From: JAVBLT01 sp031553315
GTDB taxonomy: Bacteria; Verrucomicrobiota; Kiritimatiellia; RFP12; DVOR01
Reading direction: 5' to 3'
DNA length: 64,000 nt
Assembly: GCA_031553315.1 (NCBI GenBank)
Contig: JAVBLT010000005.1
Coordinates: 33,076 to 97,075 of the forward strand
A program made the translations under genes and the position numbers. This document shows positions 27,302 to 35,673 of the stretch, piece by piece (positions within the stretch are counted from its first letter, which is position 1; the number at the start of each line of letters is the position of its first letter). The notes below the pieces were generated by a model, which was not told the origin of the DNA, did not search any database, and saw only the letters and a list, made by a program, of their open reading frames with translations.

Positions 27302-28064
27302 TCCCCGTGGAATGAAAGACGCTAAATTTTCTCCAACAGAACGATTGAAGATGTATTGTGATGCTTTTCAATTTTATTTTAATCTTTTGAAAAATACTAA
27401 CTTGCTTGACGGGATTGTTTTTTGTGAAAATTCCGGATTTGATCTTGAAAAAATGAAGTTTTTTTTTCCAGGACTTTCCGAATTAAAAAACATTGAATTT
27501 ATTTCCCTTTCTCCCAATCTTTTCGATATTGAAAAGGGAAAGGGGTATAACGAGCAACTAATGATTGATCTGGCTTTTAAACAATCACAATTGCTTTCCC
27601 AAGAATGTCACGTATTTAAAGTTACAGGACGCTATCCAATTTTTAATGCAAAAAAGCTCATTGGTGATGTTTGCAAGCGTGGCGATGGGGTCCAGCTTTT
27701 TTGTGACCAACGTGACCATTCGTTGTATGATTGGCTTGGAATAAAAAAGCAGGGACATTATGGTGAAACACGATTTTATTGCGTTAGCAAAGAATTTTAT
27801 ATGATGAATTTTTATGGTCATTATCGGGAGCTCCACAGTGGCCGGACTTCTGAAATGCTCATGTTTGAGATTGCGCAAAAGAATTATTCGAATAAAAACT
27901 GCTTTTTTCGATTTCCTCGTGAGGCGCGCATTAACATGCCTTCGACAATCCCGTTGACGTTTTTGGGTTTTTCCGTGCCTCCGGCGAAACAGAAATCTTT
28001 TTTTAAGGGATATTTTCTTTTTGCGGATATGATTCGTTTTCTTTTTCCTTGGTTTTGGTTTTGA
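27267..28064 (+). CDS. Unrecognised polysaccharide-locus protein, possible glycosyltransferase
   Basis: This 265-residue soluble protein carries no motif that I can assign. Visible features are K-V-T-G-R-Y-P-I-F-N-A near the centre, a pattern seen in some capsule-locus proteins related to glycosyltransferases, followed by L-F-C-D-Q-R-D-H, which might act as an acidic metal site. The tail is aromatic and hydrophobic (F-L-F-P-W-F-W-F). It starts inside the preceding glycosyltransferase gene (35-base overlap) and ends just before a strong ribosome site for the acyltransferase gene, so it is translated with them. Confidence 0.65.
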   Translation: MNLFLLMTASIDPRGMKDAKFSPTERLKMYCDAFQFYFNLLKNTNLLDGIVFCENSGFDLEKMKFFFPGLSELKNIEFISLSPNLFDIEKGKGYNEQLMIDLAFKQSQLLSQECHVFKVTGRYPIFNAKKLIGDVCKRGDGVQLFCDQRDHSLYDWLGIKKQGHYGETRFYCVSKEFYMMNFYGHYRELHSGRTSEMLMFEIAQKNYSNKNCFFRFPREARINMPSTIPLTFLGFSVPPAKQKSFFKGYFLFADMIRFLFPWFWF

Positions 28065-28075
28065 AGGAGGATGAT

Positions 28076-28738
28076 ATGTTATTTCAATTGGCGTTACTTT
28101 TTTTCCCGTGGAAAATCCGCCGTTGGTTGTTGATGTGGTGGTATGGGTTTGAAATTCACCCCACAGCCAAAATCGGAAAATCGATTATTCTGGCGAAAAA
28201 ATTAATTATGGAGCCTTTTTCGCGCATTCATCATGGCGTGTTCTGTAAGGGAATTGATTTGTTGAAGATGGGGGAAGACTCGGGGATTGCCAATGGAACA
28301 TTCATTACCGGATTTTCGCTTTCTCGAAAAAACTTTTTTAAACATGTGGTAAACCGAAAGTGCGAATTGGTATTGGGACGCAGCGCGGGAATTACCAGCC
28401 GCCATTTTGTGGATTGCAATGGAGGCGTTTACGTGGGCGATTTTACCACTGTTGCAGGGCTTCGCACGCAGATTCTAACGCATAGCATTGATGTGTACGA
28501 AAACCGGCAGGACGCCAAGCCGGTGACCATTGGGAAGTATTGTTTTTTGGGAACGGGGTGTATCCTTCTGCCCGGAAGTGCGTTGCCGGATTACTCCATT
28601 TTGGGTGCCGGTGCGGTTCTGACGAAGGTTCATGCTGAAACTGGAATGCTTTATGGTGGAAACCCGGCAAAAGCGATAAAAAAACTTGATGTGAAGCAGG
28701 TCGCTTATTTCCATCGTAAAAACCATGTTGTGGGGTGA
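28076..28738 (+). CDS. Left-handed beta-helix (hexapeptide) acyltransferase
   Basis: About 220 residues with hexapeptide repeats from residue 27 onward, of the serine acetyltransferase/WcaF type. The usual loop and tail signature appears late: L-G-T-G-C-I-L-L-P-G-S, then I-L-G-A-G-A-V-L-T-K, then G-N-P-A-K. It probably O- or N-acetylates a sugar of the repeat unit. The ATG at 28076 is chosen because GAAGGAGG lies eight bases upstream; a start at 28049 would sit inside the previous gene. An amphipathic tryptophan-rich N-terminus suggests membrane contact. Confidence 0.8.
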   Translation: MLFQLALLFFPWKIRRWLLMWWYGFEIHPTAKIGKSIILAKKLIMEPFSRIHHGVFCKGIDLLKMGEDSGIANGTFITGFSLSRKNFFKHVVNRKCELVLGRSAGITSRHFVDCNGGVYVGDFTTVAGLRTQILTHSIDVYENRQDAKPVTIGKYCFLGTGCILLPGSALPDYSILGAGAVLTKVHAETGMLYGGNPAKAIKKLDVKQVAYFHRKNHVVG

Positions 28739-28741
28739 TGT

Positions 28742-30055
28742 ATGTTGAAGACCCGGTTATATGCGTTTTTGAATCAGGGTGTGTTTGAGCGTGCAATTTT
28801 TCGCGGAGCAAGTTACCGTGTTTTTTGCGAGCCTGAGGAGATTCACCGCTTTCAGGTGGAGCGTTTTAATTGTGTGTGGAAAGATGCCTATACGGATGTG
28901 CCGTTTTATGCGGCATTGAAGGAGCAACATCAGTTGCCTGGCCGGATTTCATCGCTGGGTGAATTGGTGCAATGGCCGATTGTTTCAAAAAAGATGCTTC
29001 AGGAAGATCCGGCTGCATTGGTGCGCCGCTCAGGGCCTCCTGCGCAGTTTCTTATGACCGGGGGATCCACGGGGGAACCTCTGCGCTTGGGGTCGTGGGG
29101 CGATAGGCAAACCTCCCCCTCGCAATGGTTGGGGCGGGCGGCTTATGGTGTTTTGCCGGGCGATTCCACGTTTCTTCTGTGGGGGCATGGGCATCTTTAC
29201 GGAAAGGGATTTAAGCGCCGGATCAATGTGGTGAAGCGCAAAGTGAAGGATTTTCTTTCCAATATGCACCGTGTTTCGGCGTATGATCTTTCAATGGATG
29301 CGATGACGCGTGCTTACCGGCGTTATTTGGCTGTGAACCCGAGAATGGTAATTGGATTCTCGGCATCGGTTCTTGCGTTTTGCCGGATTAACCGGGAGCG
29401 TGTAGGTGAAAACAGGTATAGGCCGAAGATGGTGTTGTGCACGGCGGGACCGCTTTCTCCGGATGAAAAAAATGAGATTTCGACGTTTTTCAGTGCGCCT
29501 GTGTGTATGGAGTATGGCAGTGTTGAATGTGGGGTGATGGCGTATACGGAGCCGGTGCTGAATCAGTATCGTGTTTTTTGGGATACGCATCTTTTACAGG
29601 GTCTGGAGGATGAGCTGGGGCAAACGCGGAATATCGTGACCCGGCTTGAGCCGTGTTATGTGCCGTTGATCCGATATGATATCGGGGATTGCCTTGATGT
29701 TGAGTCTTCGGAGGAGCCGGCTCTGTCGATTCTTCATATTGATGAGGTGAAGGGAAGACCTACGGATATTGTGTCCCTGAAAAACGGAGTCTCATTTTTT
29801 AGCGCGGTCATTGGTGACTGCGTGAAGCAGGTCAAGAGCATTATGTCGAGTCAGCTTTTTGTTTTGAGTAATGAAGCGCTTCGAATTGATGTCGTGACCG
29901 CGAAACCCTTGACAGATGACGAAAAGGCGCTTATTCTTTCACGACTGAGGGGCGTTGTGAAAGGGATGGAAGAAACCCGGATTGATGTTTCTCAGGTGGA
30001 ACAGTTGAAGATGACGGTGGGGGGAAAGATCCCGCTTGTCGTTAGGGAAAAGTAA
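28742..30055 (+). CDS. CapK/phenylacetate-CoA ligase-like adenylate-forming protein
   Basis: A 437-residue member of the CapK branch of the adenylate-forming superfamily. The P-loop-like segment M-T-G-G-S-T-G-E-P-L near residue 102 and the acidic M-E-Y-G-S-V-E-C-G near residue 255 match the ATP-binding motifs. Y-D-I-G-D near residue 311 is the conserved aspartate region. Relatives occur in many capsule loci, where the exact reaction is unproven; activation of an acyl group for transfer to the polysaccharide is a reasonable inference, and two acyltransferase genes lie close by. Confidence 0.8.
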   Translation: MLKTRLYAFLNQGVFERAIFRGASYRVFCEPEEIHRFQVERFNCVWKDAYTDVPFYAALKEQHQLPGRISSLGELVQWPIVSKKMLQEDPAALVRRSGPPAQFLMTGGSTGEPLRLGSWGDRQTSPSQWLGRAAYGVLPGDSTFLLWGHGHLYGKGFKRRINVVKRKVKDFLSNMHRVSAYDLSMDAMTRAYRRYLAVNPRMVIGFSASVLAFCRINRERVGENRYRPKMVLCTAGPLSPDEKNEISTFFSAPVCMEYGSVECGVMAYTEPVLNQYRVFWDTHLLQGLEDELGQTRNIVTRLEPCYVPLIRYDIGDCLDVESSEEPALSILHIDEVKGRPTDIVSLKNGVSFFSAVIGDCVKQVKSIMSSQLFVLSNEALRIDVVTAKPLTDDEKALILSRLRGVVKGMEETRIDVSQVEQLKMTVGGKIPLVVREK

Positions 30056-30062
30056 ATCAACC

Positions 30063-31187
30063 ATGCGTATCCTTCATGTAATTAGTAGTATTTCAGTTGA
30101 TTCTGGCGGCCCCGCCCGCTCTTCTCAGGGCTTAGTTGCCGCGCTTGAACAGGCAGGGGTGGAAGCATATTTGTTGAGCTTTACGCCCGGTGAACAGGCG
30201 TGGTTGTCAGGCGTAAAGCATTTTATGGCTGCGGAGTATGGCGGTTGGCAAGGTCATATTGAGGCGATGGAGCGGGCAATTGAGGCTGTTAAGCCCGACT
30301 TGATTCATATTCATGCGATTTGGATGCCCTGTTCGCACGCGGCGGCTGTAGTGGCGCGAAAGCGGGGCATTCCCTATGTGATTGCGCCCCGGGGAATGCT
30401 TGAGCCTTGGTCGCTACAGGTCTGCAAGTGGAAGAAACGCCTGGCGATGTGGCTCTATCAGCGGAAAGACCTGAAAAAGGCGGTTGCACTCCACGCCACA
30501 GCGCTTTCGGAGGCTGAACAGTTTCGTCGGCTGGGATTCCGGCAGACTTGTGTGGTTAGCCCGAACGGAGTGAATCTGCCTTCTTTTTTGCCGGAAAAAA
30601 CGCCTGCCACAGATGGTCGCCGCCGGGTGTTGTTTGTTTCGCGCATTCATCCGAAAAAGGGGCTTTTGGAGCTTGTCGAGGCTTGGGATCGTGTGCGGCC
30701 CTCCGGCTGGGTGCTTGAAATTGCCGGAACGGATGCGGATGGCTATCAGAAAACGGTTGAAGAGGCTGTGGCTCGGCGCGGACTGGGAGATTGCATTCGC
30801 TTTCTTGGCTCGCTGAGCGATGATGCGAAATGGCCGGTTTACAGGAATGCCGACTTTTTTGTTTTGCCCACGTATTCTGAAAATTTCGGCATTGTGATTG
30901 CCGAGGCGCTTTATGCCGCTACACCGGTTGTGACCACGAAGGGTACGCCGTGGCAGGAATTGGAAGAGTGCCGATGCGGCCTTTGGATTGATTGCGGTGT
31001 GAGCCCGCTTGCTGATGCATTGAAGGCGATGATTGCTCTTTCCGATAAGGAGCGGCTGGAAATGGGGTGTCGCGGGGCCCGGTTGATTGAAGAAAAATAC
31101 ACATGGCCTGCTATTGGTCAGAACATGTGCGATGCGTATGTTGACATTTTGCGAGGTTGTTCATCTATATCGCTAAAGGAAGTATGA
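30063..31187 (+). CDS. Glycosyltransferase family 4
   Basis: GT-B glycosyltransferase of 374 residues with both domains clear. The first starts M-R-I-L-H-V-I-S-S and has the acceptor-side G-G-P-A-R-S-S loop. The second begins after V-V-S-P-N-G-V and shows F-V-S-R-I-H-P-K-K-G-L and the E-x7-E motif in P-T-Y-S-E-N-F-G-I-V-I-A-E-A-L. This arrangement is typical of retaining enzymes such as WcaI or PimB types. The ATG at 30063 is used rather than 30036, which would lie inside the upstream gene. It overlaps the next start by four bases. Confidence 0.88.
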   Translation: MRILHVISSISVDSGGPARSSQGLVAALEQAGVEAYLLSFTPGEQAWLSGVKHFMAAEYGGWQGHIEAMERAIEAVKPDLIHIHAIWMPCSHAAAVVARKRGIPYVIAPRGMLEPWSLQVCKWKKRLAMWLYQRKDLKKAVALHATALSEAEQFRRLGFRQTCVVSPNGVNLPSFLPEKTPATDGRRRVLFVSRIHPKKGLLELVEAWDRVRPSGWVLEIAGTDADGYQKTVEEAVARRGLGDCIRFLGSLSDDAKWPVYRNADFFVLPTYSENFGIVIAEALYAATPVVTTKGTPWQELEECRCGLWIDCGVSPLADALKAMIALSDKERLEMGCRGARLIEEKYTWPAIGQNMCDAYVDILRGCSSISLKEV

Positions 31188-31750
31188 TGGAAACGGCGGA
31201 AGCTCTTAAATTAAACGAATATAATAACTGGCTCGGCTGGCGTAACAAAGTCGGGCGGATGATGTGGATGATTGTGTGGGTGATTTTCATTCGCCCTTTT
31301 CCTTTTGTTTGGGCTTGGCGGCGAATGATTTACCGGGCTTTCGGTGCAAAAATTCACCCGACTGTGCATATTTACGCCAGTGCCTGGGTTTGGGCTCCAT
31401 GGAATTTGGAAATGGGAGCCTATTCTTGCCTGGCCGCCCATGTAAATGTTTATAATGTGGGCAATATTGTGATCGGGAAACAAGTCACCATTTCCCAAGG
31501 GGCTTATCTTTGCCCGGTGAGCCATGATATTTCAGCCCCGAAGTTTCCGATGATTTGTTCGGATATGGCTATTGAGGATCAGGTGTGGATTGCCACGGAG
31601 GCTTTTGTCGGCGGAAGAAATATTCGTATTGGAGAGGGGGCTGTTGTTGCCGCCCGTGCCGCGGTTTTTGAATCGGTTGAACCATGGATGGTGGTTATGG
31701 GGAACCCTGCTAAAGTTATTAAAAAGCGTGTGATAAAAAATGAAGCTTGA
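31184..31750 (+). CDS. WcaF-like colanic-acid-type acetyltransferase
   Basis: A hexapeptide-repeat acetyltransferase of about 188 residues. The N-terminal part is rich in Trp and Arg (W-L-G-W-R-N-K-V). The beta-helix follows with I-G-K-Q-V-T-I-S-Q-G-A-Y-L-C, then S-H-D-I with the presumed catalytic His, and the typical tail M-G-N-P-A-K-V-I-K-K-R. The close match in length and layout to WcaF suggests acetylation of a sugar on the lipid-linked intermediate. The ATG at 31184 follows an AAGGAAG site and overlaps the upstream stop. Confidence 0.83.
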   Translation: MMETAEALKLNEYNNWLGWRNKVGRMMWMIVWVIFIRPFPFVWAWRRMIYRAFGAKIHPTVHIYASAWVWAPWNLEMGAYSCLAAHVNVYNVGNIVIGKQVTISQGAYLCPVSHDISAPKFPMICSDMAIEDQVWIATEAFVGGRNIRIGEGAVVAARAAVFESVEPWMVVMGNPAKVIKKRVIKNEA

Positions 31751-32669
31751 TTTAACTGTTGTTGTTTTGACTTATAATGAGCAGATGCATCTGCGGCGGT
31801 GTCTGGAAAATGTGAGGGCGCTCACGGATGAGATCTTTGTGGTCGATTGTTTTTCTTCGGATGCCACGGTTAAAATCGCTGAGGAACTCGGCGCGAAGGT
31901 CGTTCAACGTGCATGGCCGGGCAATCAGGCGGCGCAGTTTAATTGGGCGCTGGAGAATTTGCCGATTCAATCGAAGTGGATTTTGAGGCTGGATGCGGAT
32001 GAGTATCTGATGCCTGAGCTGGTTGAAGAAATTAAGATGCACCTTGCTGAGCAGTCGGACGATGTCACAGGGATTGTGTTTAAACGACGCCATATTTTTA
32101 TGGGGCGTTGGATTAAAAGGGGAACGTATCCGGTCAAGTTGTTGCGACTTTTTCAACGTGGCAAGGGGGTGTGTGAGCAGCGCCTGATGGATGAGCATAT
32201 CGAGTTGCTCGAAGGCCGGGCAATTGAGTTTGAACACGATTTCGCGGATCACAATTTGAATGATCTGGCGTGGTGGACGCAGAAGCATAATGGCTATGCG
32301 TTTCGAGAAGCGTTGGATATGCTGGATATTGAGCTGGGGTTGTTGGGTCATGCAGAGAAGGATTCCGAAAAACAGTTGGGATCTCAGGCAGAAGCAAAAC
32401 GGTTGAAGAAGCACAAGTATGCGAGGGCGCCGCTTTTTTTGAGGGCGTTTATTTATTTTCTCATGCGCTATGTTGTGAAGGGTGGATTTTTAGAGGGGAA
32501 GGAGGGCTTTCTGTGGCATTTCCTTCAGGGGTGGTGGTATCGAACGCTGGTGGATGCACGGATCTTTGAGATTAAGATGGCATCTGGGAATGATGTGGAC
32601 AAAATCAAGGCTTATTTGAAAAGTCGTTATGGGGTGGATTGCGATAAAACCAATCCGTTTGATAAATGA
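31740..32669 (+). CDS. Glycosyltransferase family 2, WaaE/KdtX-like
   Basis: A 309-residue inverting GT-A enzyme. V-V-V-L-T-Y-N-E-Q opens the fold, V-V-D-C-F-S-S-D-A-T follows, and R-L-D-A-D-E near residue 84 is the metal-binding motif. The later R-H-I-F-M-G-R-W-I-K and H-D-F-A-D-H-N segments resemble the beta-1,4-glucosyltransferases of lipopolysaccharide cores (WaaE). It overlaps the upstream gene by 11 bases and the next by four. The sequence here is more G-rich than the centre of the island. Confidence 0.85.
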   Translation: MKLDLTVVVLTYNEQMHLRRCLENVRALTDEIFVVDCFSSDATVKIAEELGAKVVQRAWPGNQAAQFNWALENLPIQSKWILRLDADEYLMPELVEEIKMHLAEQSDDVTGIVFKRRHIFMGRWIKRGTYPVKLLRLFQRGKGVCEQRLMDEHIELLEGRAIEFEHDFADHNLNDLAWWTQKHNGYAFREALDMLDIELGLLGHAEKDSEKQLGSQAEAKRLKKHKYARAPLFLRAFIYFLMRYVVKGGFLEGKEGFLWHFLQGWWYRTLVDARIFEIKMASGNDVDKIKAYLKSRYGVDCDKTNPFDK

Positions 32670-33484
32670 TGGTGCCGCTTTTTTCGATTGTGATGCCGGT
32701 TTTGAATCAGGCCCGTTTTCTTGAACGGGCTTTGGCGTCTGTTGTGCCGCAACTGGGGGATCGAGCGGAGCTGATTGTGGTGGATGGGGGAAGCTCGGAT
32801 GGGACGCTGGAGATTTTGAAGGGGTATGAGGGGCATTTTTCGTGGTGGTGTTCGGAGCGAGATGAGGGGCAATCGGATGCGCTGAATAAGGGCTTTGCGC
32901 GGGCGAAGGGGCGCTTCCTAGTCTGGTTGAATGCGGATGATGTGCTGTTGCCGGGGGCGCTGGATGTGGTGGAGGCGTTGATTTTAAAGCGACCGGATGC
33001 CCACTGGATTGTGGGGGATTTGGTTTACATTGATGAGGATGACCGAGTTTTGTATTGTGCCTGTGATGGGGGATGGCATGATTTTCTCTTTCGTTGGGCG
33101 CCGGTGCGGGTGTATGGGCCGAGTTCATTTTTTGAACGTTCGCTGTTTGAGGAGGCGGCGGGATTCGACCGGAAGTTGAATTTTATGATGGATACGGATC
33201 TGTGGATGCGGTTTAGAGCGCTTGGGGTGCGGTTTGTGAGGGTGGAACGTTATCTGTGGGGGTTTCGTTTCCACAAGGGCTCGAAGACGGCGAGCGATTT
33301 GTTTGGTGTTCCGTCGCCGCCAGAAAAGGATGGGGAACTTGCCAATATCGTTGCTCGGTTTAATCTTTGCCCACGGTGGGGGGCGTTGGTGCAGCGGTTT
33401 TGGCGGTGTGTGAATGGCTGCTATCTGCGGTCATGGAGGGATTCGCGCCAGTTTCGGGGGCGAAAATGGCAAGAGATAAAATGA
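32666..33484 (+). CDS. Glycosyltransferase family 2 (copy B of a paralogous pair)
   Basis: A 272-residue GT-A enzyme clearly paralogous to the protein at 26447-27301. It shares F-S-I-V, V-V-D-G-G-S-S-D-G, W-W-C-S-E-R-D-E-G-Q-S-D-A, L-N-A-D-D, G-P-S-S-F-F, M-D-T-D-L-W and W-G-F-R-F-H. Despite the protein similarity the DNA differs: this copy is G-rich and copy A is A/T-rich, so the pair did not arise by recent duplication in place. It is the last + strand gene of the island and is followed by a terminator. Confidence 0.88.
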   Translation: MMVPLFSIVMPVLNQARFLERALASVVPQLGDRAELIVVDGGSSDGTLEILKGYEGHFSWWCSERDEGQSDALNKGFARAKGRFLVWLNADDVLLPGALDVVEALILKRPDAHWIVGDLVYIDEDDRVLYCACDGGWHDFLFRWAPVRVYGPSSFFERSLFEEAAGFDRKLNFMMDTDLWMRFRALGVRFVRVERYLWGFRFHKGSKTASDLFGVPSPPEKDGELANIVARFNLCPRWGALVQRFWRCVNGCYLRSWRDSRQFRGRKWQEIK

Positions 33485-33487
33485 CGC

Positions 33488-33516
33488 GCGCGAGGGGTTA
33501 CGCTTCGCGTTTTTTT
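33488..33516 (+). terminator. Rho-independent terminator at the end of the + strand island genes
   Basis: GCGCGAGG (33488-33495) pairs with CTTCGCGT (33503-33510), including two G-U pairs, around a 7-base loop, and six T residues follow immediately. It overlaps the 3' end of the convergent glycosyltransferase gene, whose stop codon lies in the loop. Confidence 0.6.
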
Positions 33517-34622
33517 GTTTTGACGGCGTTTGTGACGCAATGAAGGAATTGGCCGACTATTTTTTCGGGGGTTTGGAGGTGGATTTTTTTTTGTGCGGCT
33601 AGGCCCATATGTTCCCATGTGTTGCGTAGGGTGAGGATGCGGTTAAAGGCGTTTTCCCATTGGGTGACGGATTGATAATCTTCCACGATAAGGCCTGTCG
33701 CGCCGTTTTCCAGGTAATCGCGAGTGCATCCGACTGCGGGGCTGGAAATGAGGGGGAGGCCGGCTGCGGCTCCAATCATGAGGGCTGTTGAGGCTTGTTC
33801 GGTTCCGCCGTGGATGTAGATGTCGGCAATTGAATAGAAGGTTTTGAGGTCGCTGAAGGTGCATCCGTTGATGGGGATGAGTGCGGGGTAGTGTGTCGCG
33901 AGCTGGGCGATTGTGTTGTAATCTTCTCCTTTGCCGATCATGATGAAGCGGCATTGGGGATTTTTTTCGGAAAAACGAATGAATGCTTCTGCTGTGAGGG
34001 GGTAACAACGTGAGGGCGTCATGTTGGCGACCATGAGGAAGACCGTGGCGGTGGGAGGAATTCCGAGGTTTTTCCGGTTTTCGTTGCGTGTGGCTTTGAG
34101 GCGGGTGATATCGGAAAGGAGGCTTCGGAAATTCATGGTGTATACGCCATGGCAGATCTTGCGGATACTGTAATTTTTTCTGAAGAAGGTTTCTGAGGCT
34201 TTGCCGGGGACGAAAAGGAAGGAGGCATGTGTGAGAAGGATCTGTTTGATTTTTTTCACACTTGTTTTTTGGGTTGGTTCGCTGATTGAATCCGCTGAGA
34301 TGGCGTAGGGTTTTTTGAAGAGGATGCAGAGGAGAATGCCGAGGAGGGTGGTTGGGGTGGAGTAGTCGGGCCAACAAAAAAAATCAAATTTCATAAAAAA
34401 TAGGATTTTAAAAAGGCCTCTGTGCAAACGGCTATGTGTCAGTGGAACAGGTGATAGTAAGTGGTTGTCATAACGGGGGGGGGGTAAATTCCAAAAGTCG
34501 TGACCTTTGTCGAATTTGTAGTAGGTGTAGACATGGAGCTCTATCCCTTTTTCTTTTGAAAGGGTTTCGAGGAAGGGGTCACGGTAGGGTGCTGGATGGA
34601 TGGAGAAAAAAGCAATTTTCAT
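33498..34622 (-). CDS. Glycosyltransferase family 4 on the opposite strand
   Basis: A 374-residue GT-B enzyme starting M-K-I-A-F-F-S-I-H-P-A-P-Y-R-D-P. The second domain includes F-L-M-V-A-N-M-T-P-S-R, F-I-M-I-G-K-G-E-D-Y and the E-x7-E region G-G-T-E-Q-A-S-T-A-L-M-I-G-A-A. A longer frame to 34766 exists, but its extra 48 residues are not family-like. It points toward the + strand island genes, forming a separate - strand unit with the SGNH and MBOAT genes upstream. The 156 bases between it and the SGNH gene contain nothing else recognisable. Confidence 0.85.
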   Translation of the reverse strand: MKIAFFSIHPAPYRDPFLETLSKEKGIELHVYTYYKFDKGHDFWNLPPPRYDNHLLSPVPLTHSRLHRGLFKILFFMKFDFFCWPDYSTPTTLLGILLCILFKKPYAISADSISEPTQKTSVKKIKQILLTHASFLFVPGKASETFFRKNYSIRKICHGVYTMNFRSLLSDITRLKATRNENRKNLGIPPTATVFLMVANMTPSRCYPLTAEAFIRFSEKNPQCRFIMIGKGEDYNTIAQLATHYPALIPINGCTFSDLKTFYSIADIYIHGGTEQASTALMIGAAAGLPLISSPAVGCTRDYLENGATGLIVEDYQSVTQWENAFNRILTLRNTWEHMGLAAQKKIHLQTPEKIVGQFLHCVTNAVKTKKREA

Positions 34623-34778
34623 TGGTGGAATTTGTTTATGGTGTGTGTCAGGTCGTCGTAGTTGATGTCGGGAGAACCTGAAAATACGGTTCATTTTGAT
34701 TTTATTCGATGCGGTGTAATATTCTTGTGGGTGGGATGACTTTGCTGAGGTCTTCGAAAGTATCATACATTCGTTGCC

Positions 34779-35666
34779 TCAATCCTGTTTATGTTGCTTT
34801 TGGCGCCAACAATCAAAATCCTCTCGAAGCTTTGCGGTCATTTTGATTCTTCCTGAAGCCGAGAGATGATCATAATCCCAAAAATCGTCATCATTCAATG
34901 GGTATTCCCAGTAATTGAAATAAGTGGCGTTGTTTTTTTCAGTCCAATTCCTCATTTCCGCTGTCCATTTCAAAAGAAGCTCTTGGGGGACTTTCTTGCG
35001 GTAATTTATATGACAGGGTAATGATATGAGTATAATTTTGGAATCATGTCTTTTTGTAATTTTTTGAATTTCATCTAAAAATTTTTGAGTTTTTGAAAAT
35101 TCAAAGTCTGGTTTTTTACCTTTTTTAAAATGAGTATCAATAGATGTTTTTAGATTTGCTTCCTTTTTATCTTTACAAAGTGCTATTCTTCTTGTTTTGT
35201 CGATGGTGACGGGGTTCCATTTTCTAAGTTGATAAAAGGAAGTTTTGGTGATCCAGCGAAAATAGGCTCGCGTGTTAATGCCATCACTATCCACGCAGGG
35301 CCAATCTGATGCTCGCATTTCTGAAATAAAATCGAGATACTGGTCATGTGAATGAACGCCTTGTTCGAGGATGATATATTTGGGGTGATTTTTTGGATTT
35401 AAGTGAAATATCCATTTCAGTTTCCAAAGCCAGATGTCTATTTGTGTTCCACTGGAGGAGAGATTTTTGAATTGCGACCAACCGTCTTCAATCAATCCAT
35501 ATGCGGTATGTGAATCGGAAATAGAAACGACTTCAATATTTTTGGGCAGAGTAAATTCATTTTGAATAATCCGACGATACTTGAACCAAAGCCCAAGGTA
35601 AGCACAACTAGCGATGAGAGAAAAACAAAAAAGAAACATTGCGAATCGAAATAAAAAAACACGCAT
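34779..35666 (-). CDS. SGNH-like protein partnering an MBOAT O-acyltransferase
   Basis: A 295-residue protein with an N-terminal membrane anchor (about residues 3-24) and a periplasmic domain. S-D-S-H-T near residue 50 and D-Y-D-H-L-S near the C-terminus place the Ser/Asp/His elements of an SGNH/GDSL-type hydrolase fold. In alginate, cellulose and teichoic acid systems (AlgJ/AlgX, DltD) such proteins finish transfer of acyl groups brought across by MBOAT proteins, and this gene follows the MBOAT gene by only seven bases. The ATG at 35666 has GAGG five bases upstream. Exact family not identified. Confidence 0.7.
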   Translation of the reverse strand: MRVFLFRFAMFLFCFSLIASCAYLGLWFKYRRIIQNEFTLPKNIEVVSISDSHTAYGLIEDGWSQFKNLSSSGTQIDIWLWKLKWIFHLNPKNHPKYIILEQGVHSHDQYLDFISEMRASDWPCVDSDGINTRAYFRWITKTSFYQLRKWNPVTIDKTRRIALCKDKKEANLKTSIDTHFKKGKKPDFEFSKTQKFLDEIQKITKRHDSKIILISLPCHINYRKKVPQELLLKWTAEMRNWTEKNNATYFNYWEYPLNDDDFWDYDHLSASGRIKMTAKLREDFDCWRQKQHKQD

Positions 35667-35673
35667 AATGACC

